Source of the DNA: Pratylenchus scribneri
Lineage: Eukaryota > Nematoda > Chromadorea > Rhabditida > Pratylenchidae
Length of the DNA stretch: 64,000 bases
Direction: 5' to 3'
Assembly (NCBI GenBank): GCA_030063045.1
Contig: JAQSEB010000016.1
Coordinates: forward strand, 1,860,001-1,924,000
Shown one piece after another: positions 22,873 to 33,734 of this stretch. Numbering within the stretch: the first letter of the stretch is position 1; every line of letters begins with the position of its first letter. A program made the position numbers and the translations under genes. The notes beneath the pieces are model-generated. The model was not told where the DNA came from and ran no database searches. It was given only the letters and a program-made list of their open reading frames with translations.

Positions 22873-25800
22873 ATGCGCATACTCAAGCATCGATCTCAAT
22901 TGTATGTTTTTTGTAAAAAATAATTTAATTCTATATAATATAAAAAGCTAATGTCACACGCTTTTTGGGGTATAATAAGGTTCAGGATGAGAGTTGGGGG
23001 ATGGGGGTTGGAAAAATGCATCCAGAATGCACGCGTATAGATGAATATGGACATGATTTGGTTTGGGATTGATTTTGGCCAGGTGGTTAGCAGAGGGGGA
23101 AAACCGGCTTTTGGACTTAGAATTTGGCCGATTTTTTTAGATTTTCGTCCATAACTTTTTTGTGGGTGAGTCTTTTGAAAAGTTTTATAGCCCTCACCCC
23201 GCACCCAAGTGAGGGCTTCAAAATGATATATAGCATGTTTGGGTGCGCGGCTTGGCCTAGGAGGAGTTTGTTAAGTTCTATGCGCAGGTCATGATTTGGC
23301 CATATTCCCCTTCAGAGCTAACCCTATATAAAATGTCGGAGTTGGAGAGTGAAAATTGGGACTCGGGGGTTTTCGGCCATGGGGAATTCGATTATGGCAT
23401 TAGTTTTGGGATCCGCGCAACGGGTGGTTTGCAAACCGGTTCAAAAAAATTTAAAAATACAAATTTTGTCAAAATGAAATGAAAATATGGACTTGGGGGT
23501 TTTCGAGTATGGAGAATTCAAAAATGATATTGGTTTAATGATCCGAGCAAAGGGTGGTTTGCAAACCGGTTCAAAAAATGTCGAAAAATGGGAATATGCG
23601 TGGATTGAGATGAAATTTGGAATTCTGGGGTTTTCGAATATGGAGAATTCAAATATGAAATCCGTTTTTTAAGCTGCGCAAAGAGTGGTTTGCAAACCGG
23701 TTTAAAATGGAAATTTTTATCGGATTGAAATGAAAATTGGGATTCTGGGGTTTTCGGGTAGGGAGAATTCAAAAATGATTTTCAATTTATGATCTATGAA
23801 AAAGGTGGTTTGCAAACCGGTTCAAAAAATTTCTAAAATAGGGAAAAAAGCGGGCGAGCGAAGCGAGCCTGCCCACGACATGTGAAAAAGCGGGCAAGCG
23901 AAGCGAGTCTGCCCACGACCAGGGAAAAAGCGGACGAGCGAAGCGAGCCTGCCCACGACATTTGAAAAAGCGGGCGAGCGAAGCGAGCCTGCTCACGACC
24001 TTTAAATAATTACAAAGTCCGAATCCCTAGGGTAGGTCGAACGCGCCTTGGCGCGTTAACATGAACAGAAGGCTGTAATCCCTCCCGAAATCTTACCAAA
24101 TCCTTCCCCACATATTCCTTACACCCACTTCTTTTACGCCCACTTCCCTTACGTCCACTAGTTATATACAATATAAAAAGCTAATGTCAGGTGATTTTTG
24201 GAGTAAAATAAGGTTCCGGAAGAGAGTTGGGAAGTGGGAGTTGGAAAAATATGTCCAAAAAGCGTTCGTTTAGAAAAATTTAAGAGGGTTTGGTTTGAGG
24301 TTTATTTTGGCCAGGTCGTTAGCAGAGGGGGAAAACCGGTTTTTGGACTTAGAATTTGACCAGATTTTTTACATTTTCATTCATAACTTTTTTGTATGTT
24401 GGTATTTTGAAATGAAATATCGTTGTTGCCCATCTACGATATGGGGGCTTCAAAATGATATAAAACATGCTGGGCTGCGCGGCTTGGCCTAGGACGAGTT
24501 CGTGTTAGAAGATGCGCAAGTGATGATTTGGCCATATCCCGCCCCAGAGCTAACCCTATATAAAATGTTAGAGTTGGATGGTGAAAATTGGGACTCGGGG
24601 GTTTTCTGCCATGGGGAATTCAAATATATCATTAATTTTGAGATCCGCGCAATCAGGGGTTTGCAAACCGGTTCAAAATAGTCTAAAAATGAAAATTTTG
24701 TCAGAATGAGGTGAAAAATGGGATTCGGGGGTTTTCGACTATGGAGAATTCAAAATTGGCGGTGGTTTTGAAATCCACGCAATGGCCGGTTTGCAAACCG
24801 GTTCTAAAAGATTTAAAAATACAAATTTTGTCGGATCGAGATGAAATTTTGGATTCTGGGGTTTTTGAATATGGAGAATTCAAATATGAAATCTGTTTTA
24901 CGATCTGCGCAAAGGGTGGTTTGCAGACCGGTTCAAAAAATTTCTAAAAAAGAGAAAAATGCGGGCGAGCGAAGCGAGCCTGCCCATGACCTGGGGAAAG
25001 GCGGGGAGCGAAACGAGCCTGCGCAGGGAATTTAAATTATTTCAAATCCCTAGGGTAGGTCGAACGCGCCTTGGCGCGTTAACACGGAAGGCTGTAATCC
25101 CTCCCTACATCGTACCAAATCCTTCCCACCATACATATTCCTTACACCCACTTAACTTACGCCCCACTTCCCTTACGTCCACTAGTTAATTTAATATAGT
25201 TCATATTTCATTGCTCCTAAAATTGATATGAATGAACCAATTGTGAAGGTGCGCATTCAAGAGCCTGTAGAAAAGGAACGGGTCTTTCAAGAGGAAAAAC
25301 AAACTCGAGTCTTTCAGATCAACAAAAGGGTAACTTTTGTAAAAATTAAAAATTAATTTTTAAACTGCAAACTTATTTTATTTTAAAATACATTACAAAA
25401 GTTGAAAATAATTATTTTTAACAAATTTGGGTTTCATTTCATTAAAATTCGATATATGTGTTTTTTACACATTGACTTGCAAGAGCATTTTTTATTAATA
25501 AAATTCTTAGGCTATCGCAATAAGTTCTTTCTCTGAATAGAAAAAATTTTGATATCAAAATTATTGATCGAAACATAATTATTTAGAAAGCAAAAAATTC
25601 ACAATTTATGGGTAATTTCCAATAAAATTCATTCCTAAATTTTAATCATGGATCAATATTTTTCTTTTATTTAGATTCTCACGAAAAATTCATCCTATTT
25701 TGACCGCATGTTAAATGGAGATTTTGTTGAGGCCAATATGGATGAAATTTTGTTGGAACCAAAAGGATATGTCAATGCGGAAAATTTTGAACTCTATCTT

Positions 25801-26557
25801 TTGACCATATCAAAGCATGGATATAAATTCAAAATGCTTCCTTCTCGTAAGTTTTTAAAAAAATTATTACATTAATTAAATAAAATTCTTTAATTTATTT
25901 TTCTCTAAGTAAAATGTAATTAATCTAAAAATTATTATTAGGCGAAAATGTTGAGATCCTTCTTCAAATGGCCGATTATTTCATGAACAATACATTGAAG
26001 AAAATATGCGAAAATCACTTGTTGGCCTGCCGAGAAATGCCGATTCTGAAGCGCATTAAATTGGCAAAAACACATGGATTAGGAAAATTTCAGGTCACTA
26101 TAAAATAGATTAATATTAATTAAAAATTCAAGTCATATAAATTTAAAAAAATATACTTTACTGGGATAATTTAGGCTGCTAATGTATAGATATTAAATTT
26201 ATGCTTTTTTATTGTTTTATTTTTGGCAAATATAAGAATACTTTTGATTATTTATTTTAGAAAAAAATGACTCCCGAAATAGAAGGCATGCTGAATTTTA
26301 ATGGAATAAATATGGATGAAATAAATATTTTGACTTTGACTACCGAAATCGAATATCTGCTTAAAACTGCCGAAGAAGAGTATCTGCTGAATTTGGATAT
26401 AGATAAAAAGAAGAAAAGGAAGAAGAAAAGAACCATTTTGAAACATTGTCTTGCACTCATCAAAAGAGAATATGCAAAAGAAGAAAAGGAGGAGGAAGAC
26501 GATGAAGAGGAGGAGGAAGAAAGTGATGAAGATGAGGAAGAAAGCGGTGAAGATTAG
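22873..26557 (+). CDS. BTB/POZ protein with acidic tail
   Basis: Likely exons: 22873-22901, 25200-25329, 25675-25846, 25942-26093, 26261-26557; about 259 residues. BTB proteins act as dimerising adaptors, often for Cullin-3 ubiquitin ligases. The BTB fold is seen in KRILTKNSSYFDRMLNGDF, DEILLEP, ENFELYLLTIS and ENVEILLQMADYFMNNTL, followed by a BACK-like helical part (ICENHLLACREM). The C-terminus has a basic run of Lys/Arg (about 26405-26435) and then an almost pure Glu/Asp tail. The first exon is supported only by phase (2) and an acceptor at 22859; translation could instead begin at the Met codon in exon 2 (about 25231). The first intron contains the 2.3 kb composite repeat. The exon 4 donor is GTCACT. 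Confidence 0.75.
22931..25190. repeat. Tandem composite repeat (two ~1.0-1.2 kb units)
   Basis: Unit 1 runs 22931 to about 24160 and unit 2 about 24161 to 25190; both begin near ATATAAAAAGCTAATGTCA and end CCCTTACGTCCACTAGTTA. Each unit has nested repeats: blocks of about 115-135 bp containing GGGGTTTTCGAATATGGAGA and GGTTTGCAAACCGGTT (four in unit 1, three in unit 2), then blocks with GGGCGAGCGAAGCGAGCCTG (four and two), then a hairpin AACGCGCCTTGGCGCGTT near 24040 and 25064. GC content is higher than the surroundings. Non-coding; it lies in the first intron of the BTB gene. Confidence 0.85.
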
Positions 26558-28890
26558 TAAGAAGATGAGGAAGAAGATGAGGAAGAGGATAATTGTTATT
26601 GAAATTGGTAGAATTTTCTGAATCAAATGAATAATAAAATGACCGATTACATGAGGCATATTTATTTGTTACTTAATTTCATTTATATCTCTGACTCTGA
26701 CCATAATTTCCCTCCTATTTTCAATGTTCACTAGGATATATTAAATTGGAAATTTTATATTTATTCTGCTTATTCATTAAACAATTGAATTCATTTTTTA
26801 AAATTTATTTGATAATATTTAAACTTTAAATTGAGTTTGAAATTCATAAATTTATATTAATTTACCCATAAAATCATTGAATTTAAATAAATTTTAAATG
26901 CTGATAAATTGGCCTATATGAGGATATAAAATTTGGCCATAAAGAAATGTTACGGCTTAATAAAATTTGCATAATATTGGTTGTCATTATTCAACAATTC
27001 ACTTTTCTAGTTGTAAGAGCGAAACCAATAACTCAAAAAACATCGAAGACTATGTGCCAAATAATATTACAACCAACCATAAAAAGCAAAACACGTGGAC
27101 CGCCCACGTGTTCCGCTTTTTAAGATTTAGTCTAAAAGTTCACAAGTATATCCGGGGGAATTCCGGCGGAAAATGTTTCATTACAAAAGTATTTCAGATG
27201 AAGCTCCTGTTTTGCTTATTTAAGGTTTAGTCCAAAAGACAAGTAGACTGTCCACGTGCTTCGCTTTATTGCTGATGACGCATATTTTCGACAACATTTA
27301 ATGGATTCGTTCCTATCTGAACAAATTTGTATTTCAAAATAATAAAAATGCAAATGAATTTTTGCATATTTAAAACTTAAAAATTCGAAAATATAATGAC
27401 ACAAACCTGTAGACCAAATATCTTAGAAAAAAGAAAACTAATAAAAAAAAGCACTTGGCACTTTTGATAATTCAATGAGAGTGATATGACTTGTCAGTTG
27501 TCATGAATGTAAGGGAAATTCAAGAAATGAATTGGCTTGGAAGCCGTAACAGAATTTTAAACATTTCGTTCCTTCGGCATATACCTATATGAATTTATCC
27601 ATTCTTTCAATTTATCCATCCTTCTTCGTCCGACCTCATCCATAACAAAAAATGTACATCGTACGTCACTAAATCCCACCTATCACCTAGTCTATTTTAT
27701 TTACAATACAACATTCTCTCATTTCCTTCAATTCTATCCAACTATGAATCTATGAACTATGTTGTAGTTAAATATTGGAATTCGCTAATTCCGGAATTAG
27801 CAGGACTTCTAGGCTAGCTAATTTTGGAAATCTGTTTCTAGACATCCTACAGACTCGAGAATAGGCTCTTTTGACTAGAAATGGTCGATTTAGTATAGGA
27901 AATTTCAATTTCAGACCGGTTTGAGCTTTTGGAGATAACAGATAAGTTCAAATCTCCAAAAGGCCCAGAAAATTTGGATTTGTCTATAAATTTTGCATAT
28001 GATTTTTTTGTAGAAAGGAGAAGCTTATTTAACATTATATATTTTTGACACCATATGTAATCTTTCTCAATCGCCAATTAAAGCATTTTTCTCTTTTCAT
28101 TAAAATGTCAAATTTAAGCAGGAATAATAAATGGGTTGGCTATCAAAAGACATATTTAGGTCGGTTGGTAGAAACTAGCAAATAGTAATAGTAAAAGAAA
28201 ACGAATTTTCCGCCAATTTTCCACAATCTAATTTAAAAAGATTGGGGTAAATTTCCCCAATCAACGAAGCAGAATGAATTCCCAGACAAAAACATATTTT
28301 CTTCTTTATGAATCACAAATAAATGGCATTGTTTATTTTAATCTACGAACAGATATGCCTTGATAGTCTTCCTACTGTTGGCGTTCATCTTCACATTCCA
28401 AGCGGCTAAATAAAAAAAAGGATAAACGATAACATATTGTTTATGTTGTTAATGTTAAATATTTTTTGTGTTTATTTTCATTTTTTTGGTGTGCCTCCCC
28501 TCTATTTAAAGGCCTCTAAGTAAGTTTTGTTACTCCATACATTCAGCCAGATGATCATTTTTTCATTGTAATTTTGACTGCCCTTTATGATTCGGCTTTT
28601 TACTTTTGCCAAATTTTATATAATTATCAAAATTCATAAGATATCAGTAATAATAACAATTAAAATAGTAAACTAAAATATTGTTTTAATTTTATCAAAT
28701 TTATGCAATTCATAGTAAATGGTAACTATAAAGATGGCCAATTAGATTGAAAATAAGGACATATTCATATAGTCAAGATTATTAAAGAAAAAATAGTCTT
28801 TTAGAAAATTATTATAAATTTTTTTTTAAATTTATAAATATATTTTTTAAATATTTTATTATTTTAGAAGAGCATCAAAAACAATTAAAA
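26558..28890. other. Intergenic region with palindrome
   Basis: No convincing gene. The first 60 bases after the BTB stop continue the GAA/GAT-rich tract. 27081-27121 is a near-perfect palindrome with two CACGTG hexamers around an ACCG loop, and part of one arm recurs near 27250 (GTCCACGTGCTTCGCTTTA). An M1 MITE relic lies at 27755-27965. Confidence 0.45.
27755..27965. mobile_element. MITE family M1, partial copy
   Basis: Carries the M1 left-end sequence: ATATTGGAATTCGCTAATTC, GACTCGAGAATAGGCTC, ATGGTCGATTTAGT and AAATTTCAATTTCAGACCG. The right arm is missing or badly decayed. Confidence 0.6.
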
Positions 28891-29989
28891 ATGGTCGCTT
28901 TCTCAAAAGTCTATAATCCGGGAGTCTACAATGGACTTGGCCGCATAGAGGTGGTCGCCAAATTGGTGAATGAAGAAAGTATTAAGGGACTTGGTGCCAT
29001 CATCGAAAAGTAAGTAAATTCAAAAATAACAAGATTTTTTAATTATTTGTTTAAGATATGGCCATGCCGAAAATTTGAACATTCAAATTGCACATCGCCA
29101 TTTTCCCCTGGCCAATAATGAGGCAATGCTGGAAAAGAGTGCGGGCGATTCGGTGATTGCAAAGCCTGCCCAACTCGTTGAGATCGAAAATGCCAATGGC
29201 CAACCGAATGTGTTGGCATTGGGAATGGATGCGGATGGCAATTGGAAATGGTTTCCTGTCAATTACAGTAAGCAAAAATTTCTAAATTTTTAAATAAAAA
29301 GCCTAAAATATGGCCTATTTTTATCCTTAAAATTTGAAAATTAATATTTTTTAGCTCTCGACCAGGGCATTGCAACCTCCGTCTTAGAAGATCAGGCATT
29401 TTTGGTGGAAGCCGCCAATTATTTGGTGGAAAATGGTTTATTCAACCGAATAATGCTGAGTGGCCGCGACCGTCATATGGTGGCAAAACGCACATTGGAA
29501 ATGAATTATGAGAGTAAGAAATCAAATAATTTAAAAAAAATTTAAATAATTAAAATGGCTCATCAAATTTTGCGACTGTGTTCAGCATTTAGGCCATTTT
29601 AAAACTATTAAAATTTAATTATCAAAATGATTGATCATCAAAACATTAACTGGCCAGAAAATATTGGCCAAAAACGAAAATTGTCCCATTTTGTTATATT
29701 TTGATGATTTTTTGACTTATTTAGTGCTACAAATAGATAATAAAATTGTCCAATTTAAAAATAATAAGGTAAAATTCTGGTGGCAAAATTTCATTTCACT
29801 TTAAATTAATTTAATATTTTTTTTTCTCTTTAAGAGACCCGGACTAGTGTGATCAGTCCTCTGAAGGATGGTGAATTGATTCCGGCCGATGGCATTCCAA
29901 CTACTTTTTTCATTACTAAGGAAGATGATGGCAGTGGAGGCATTTGCATTGGATGCGATTGTTGCTCCCATTGCAAATCGCATAAATAA
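28891..29989 (+). CDS. Unassigned protein with HRHF motif and Cys-rich tail
   Basis: Exons 28891-29009, 29056-29267, 29355-29513 and 29835-29989; 214 residues; phases agree. No signal peptide. The sequence is well-behaved globular protein: GLGRIEVVAKLVNEESIKG, a helix, KYGHAENLNIQIAHRHFPL, LVEIENANGQPNVLALGM, DGNWKWFPVNY, FNRIMLSGRDRHMVAKRTLE. The last 20 residues hold five Cys and two His in a tight cluster (CIGCDCC, then SHCKSH) that could bind a metal. From memory, an HxHF motif near the N-terminal third occurs in some small fungal proteins of unknown function, which would raise the question of horizontal transfer, but that was not checked. G and C are more frequent in these exons than in the neighbours. 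Confidence 0.78.
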
Positions 29990-30630
29990 AATGTGTACAG
30001 TTGGAAAGTAATTGAAAAATTTCGATGGATGATTTATTATAAAAATTTAAATCATATTGATTTAAATTAAGAAAATTTAAAATTCAGTTTTAATGGAAAA
30101 TATTCATTTATTAAAATAATAAACATTGAATATAATGCATTTATTAATTGTTAAAAACAAACATATGTTACAAAAAATAATGGAAATTAGTGAAATTATA
30201 TATACCTTAAAACTTCTATTATTCCCCTATTCTATAAGAAGCCCCATTCTATTAGCATCCTCTTCTAGAATCTTTGAAATTAAATATTCCCGAGGATATT
30301 CATATAATTTTACTGTAATCGTGAATTAGAATAGGCTTATTCTATTCGGTATGGTCAATTTAGTTTATGAAATTTAGATTTAAAACCGTTATTAATTGTA
30401 ATAAAATTAGTAAATTAAAATCGGTTATGTTTAAAGAAGACTTTTTTTTAAAATTAGCATAAATTGAAATTTAATAGAATTCTACCATATTAAATCAATG
30501 ATTTTATTTGCGTATCTGTATAAAATCTATAAACATCGATTTCTAAAATATACTAATTCCGGAATTTTTTAATTTTTAATATTTAATGTAAATTGTAAAT
30601 AAATATTGATTTTACATAGGAAAATAGTTG
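29990..30630. other. Intergenic, with decayed M1 relic
   Basis: Sequence near 30325-30400 (AATAGGCTTATTCTATTCGG, ATGGTCAATTTAGTTTATGA) resembles the M1 MITE end. Nothing else is recognised. Confidence 0.45.
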
Positions 30631-31976
30631 TCAATTGCCATTGCCCGTTGGAGGACTTACTAATGTCGCCGGCAGGTATCCACTCGCATTGCTTACAATA
30701 TCTGTTAAAATATTTATTTTGGTAAAAGAAAAATAAAATAAAATAGGAACTGAATGAATGTATTCAAATTTTTAACATTTTGGCTAGAGGAGATCTAAGG
30801 GTATTTCTATGAATTTTAATATTGTCTCAATTAACTCATTCAATTGGGCTTAATCAATTGATTTCATTTTTACTTAAATTTGGTTCCAAAAAATTTATAA
30901 TAGCTAAATTGATAAATAAATTTTGCATTTATGTTATTTTTTGTCTTTAATGTATTCTGATATGATGTATATAAAATTTTATTATATTAATATTAAATTT
31001 TTTAAAGATTATTTTTTGCAATATTTTGTTTGAAAAAATGCGATCAAAATTGAAAAAATTTAGCATTATCACTTAATAAAAATTAAATCTTCTATAAAAG
31101 TCTTAGCCGAAAGATATTTAAATTATATTATATTTGTTTCTAAATTTAAATTTAATTCAAATATTTAAATTTACGGCAATCCTCATAAATGTCATATTCA
31201 TTCAATTGTGTCCATGGATCGGGATAGCTATTTTGGTAAAACCAGTCAACAATTTTTGGATCGCAATGATCTAAAAAATATATTCAATTTTATTCGATTT
31301 TGAATTTTATATTTACCCAATTGTTCGAATCCTCCACAACTCTTGGTGAAATTTTCCCAAGAAGCATCGTCGAGGAATCCATGGAAATAGCCGTAAATTT
31401 GTTGAGTCAATTGATTCAGTGTAACATTGAAATAGCCGTTGCCGATGGCCATTCCCTGTAGTAATAAATTAAGCGATTTATTGTGAATTTATTTATATTT
31501 TTTTAAGACAGGATTGCGGGATCCCCGGTCACAAAAATTTTTGTTTTCAAAAAATGTTTGTTGGGATTTTAGGGGTGAGCAAAGCACATTATATTTTACC
31601 ATACCGAAAAGTTTCAATCTAACATTTCCGGTTGTTCCGGTTAATTTCCGGAAAGATTTAATCTAAGATTGTTCCGGTTACTCCGGTTGGTTTCATCTAA
31701 AATTATATTTTTGATAGCAGAATTTTAGCGGGCACTTTGTGGCTTTTACAAATTAGTTGCTTTCCTGCGGAGCTATAGCTTGAATAATAGCAGTATTTAA
31801 TTAACACTCACCTCAAAATTTAACGAATAATTTTGCATTCCATAAACAATTTTTTCAGCCAATAATGGAATATAAACACCGGCATAGGATTCACCGGTCA
31901 AAAAGAGGCGATGCTGCCTAAATACCGGAAATTTTTGCATGAATTGTTTGATGGCCTCGTAGTTCTCCTCTGTAGT
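30631..31976 (-). pseudogene. Serine carboxypeptidase (S10) fragment
   Basis: Exons, in gene order: 31976-31812, 31455-31317, 31270-31175, 30701-30631. The first holds the nucleophile motif FLTGESYAGVYIPLLAEKI of S10 carboxypeptidases (lysosomal or secreted exopeptidases with a Ser-Asp-His triad). The next parts (GMAIGNGYFNVTLNQ, YGYFHGFLDD, LNEYDIYEDC) also fit the family. After YEDC the last exon departs into an unrelated tail (ASGYLPATLVSPPTG) and stops. The N-terminal third, with the oxyanion region, and the C-terminal third, with catalytic Asp and His, are not found on either side, although 1.7 kb upstream is available before the next gene. It therefore looks like a truncated gene. Distant exons or an assembly break cannot be excluded. 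Confidence 0.72.
31600..31700. repeat. CCGGTT-rich repeat, relative of the 61954-62806 array
   Basis: Lies in the first intron of the carboxypeptidase fragment. Contains TTCCGGTTGTTCCGGTTAAT, TTCCGGAAAGATT and GTTCCGGTTACTCCGGTT. These are the inverse of the ACCGGAAACAATCTTTCCGG unit of the minisatellite near the window end. Confidence 0.6.
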
Positions 31977-32240
31977 CTGTATGCAAAATTTAAATAAAAT
32001 AAATTAATAGCAAAAATTTCCCACAAAATAAATATATAAATAACCTACAAGTGCTAAGAATTGTATTTTTTGGCGCTAACAAATTTTTTCTTATTTATTC
32101 ATATTTTTAATTTGGTTTTATTCCAAAATATGAATTTTACATTTTTTTTAATCAGTTGTATTGCTTTTTAAAAACTTATGTTTTGAGTTTAACATTTAAA
32201 AATTTTTTTCGTCTCTTAAACCATCAATACTTTTATTTTA

Positions 32241-32727
32241 TCGCATTAACTTAAGTGCATTTTGTCTTATTAAATTAAGTGCATTTGTCGCATTAACTTA
32301 AGTGCATTTTGTCTTATTAAATTAAGTGCATTTGTCGCATTAACTTAAGTGCATTTTGTCGCATTAACTTAAGTGCATTTTGTCTTATTAAATTAAGTGC
32401 ATTTGTCGCATTAACTTAAGTGCATTTTGTCGCATTAACTTAAGTGCATTTGTCGCATTAACTTAAGTGCATTTGTCGCATTAACTTAAGTGCATTTGTC
32501 GCATTAACTTAAGTGCATTTGTCGCATTAACTTAAGTGCATTTTGTCGCATTAACTTAAGTGCATTTGTCGCATTAACTTAAGTGCATTTGTCGCATTAA
32601 CTTAAGTGCATTTGTCGCATTAACTTAAGTGCATTTGTCGCATTAACTTAAGTGCATTTGTCGCATTAACTTAAGTGCATTTGTCGCATTAACTTAAGTG
32701 CATTTGTCGCATTAAGTGCATTTGTCG
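32241..32727. repeat. 23-bp minisatellite
   Basis: About 20 head-to-tail copies of TCGCATTAACTTAAGTGCATTTG, some one base longer (TTTTG) and a few near the start with a CTTATTAAATTAAGTGC variant. Copies in the distal half are almost identical, pointing to recent expansion or homogenisation. No coding frame. Confidence 0.92.
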
Positions 32728-33734
32728 CTAGGCATTTCCATGATGGTAAAATTAAAAAATTATTTAACTTTTTAGTTAATTGAAAATAATAAAAAAATTT
32801 TACAAATTATTCTAATAAAAATGTTTCCCTTTGTCCCCTAAAAAATGACAAATTCATACTCAATTTTAAACCTTATTAAGCTCTGATTATATTTCTTTAA
32901 ATTAGCCCTAACATTTCGATATGGATACAAAAATGATTTTTGTTAAAAAATTTTTAATTTTTATTATAGATTAATATAATTTATTTTTAAAATATTTATT
33001 AATAATTATTATACTAATATTTGGTAATTTTTTCTTACCGGCAAATTTATCATCAAAATAATGAAAATGATGAAATTAGTTATTATTTTTTGCATTATTA
33101 AATTATTATTTAATTTTCAATTTATAATCCATTAATTTTTGCGACATTTTTATAGGCCCAAAAAATTTTGTGATTTATATTTTATAAACGAACTCTTTAG
33201 CAAATATTTCAAATTCATTACAGCTGTTTCAATTTTTAATTCAATTAAAATTTCTTTTAATTGCCGCAATTTAATGGCCATATCATATTAAATTAAAATG
33301 TCCTGTAAAGAGCAAGAACAAATATGTGACTTGAACTTGAACCCGTTTTTAAAATATTATAAAAATTTTTCAATATTATATCAATTTAAAAATTTGCATT
33401 TGGAAACTAATAAAATTGTAAACCTTCTGCTGCTCGTTGGCTGTGTAAATTTTCGTTAAAATTTGCGTTTTTAAGTTTAAAAATCGAATTTAGGTACATA
33501 TAAGTTCAAATAAAGGTAGAAATTAAAAATCTAAATCACATTATCGTTACTAAATTTAGCCATTAAATTTTTAAAAATTTTTTTATCAAAAAATTATTTT
33601 TTCACTATAAAAAAAGGCATTATGATATGAATAAACCATTTTTATGATTTTTTTATATTAACAGGAAAAAACAAAAAAAATATTTAAAATTATAATAAAA
33701 TCTTCAATCTAACATATGAAAAAAATTAAATTAA
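32728..33734. other. Intergenic AT-rich region
   Basis: No coding region or structured element seen. The missing 5' exons of the carboxypeptidase fragment are not here. Confidence 0.45.

Noticed and set aside
22931..25190. Helitron
   Set aside because: Units end in CTAG and contain a hairpin, but the hairpin is over 100 bases from the end, the 5' TC start is unclear and the units are in tandem.
26252..26659. Minus-strand 135-residue hydrophobic protein
   Set aside because: It is the antisense of the Lys and Glu/Asp codons of the BTB gene's tail; Phe/Leu/Ile richness is a by-product.
32241..32727. CRISPR array
   Set aside because: Units are contiguous without unique spacers, and the genome is eukaryotic.
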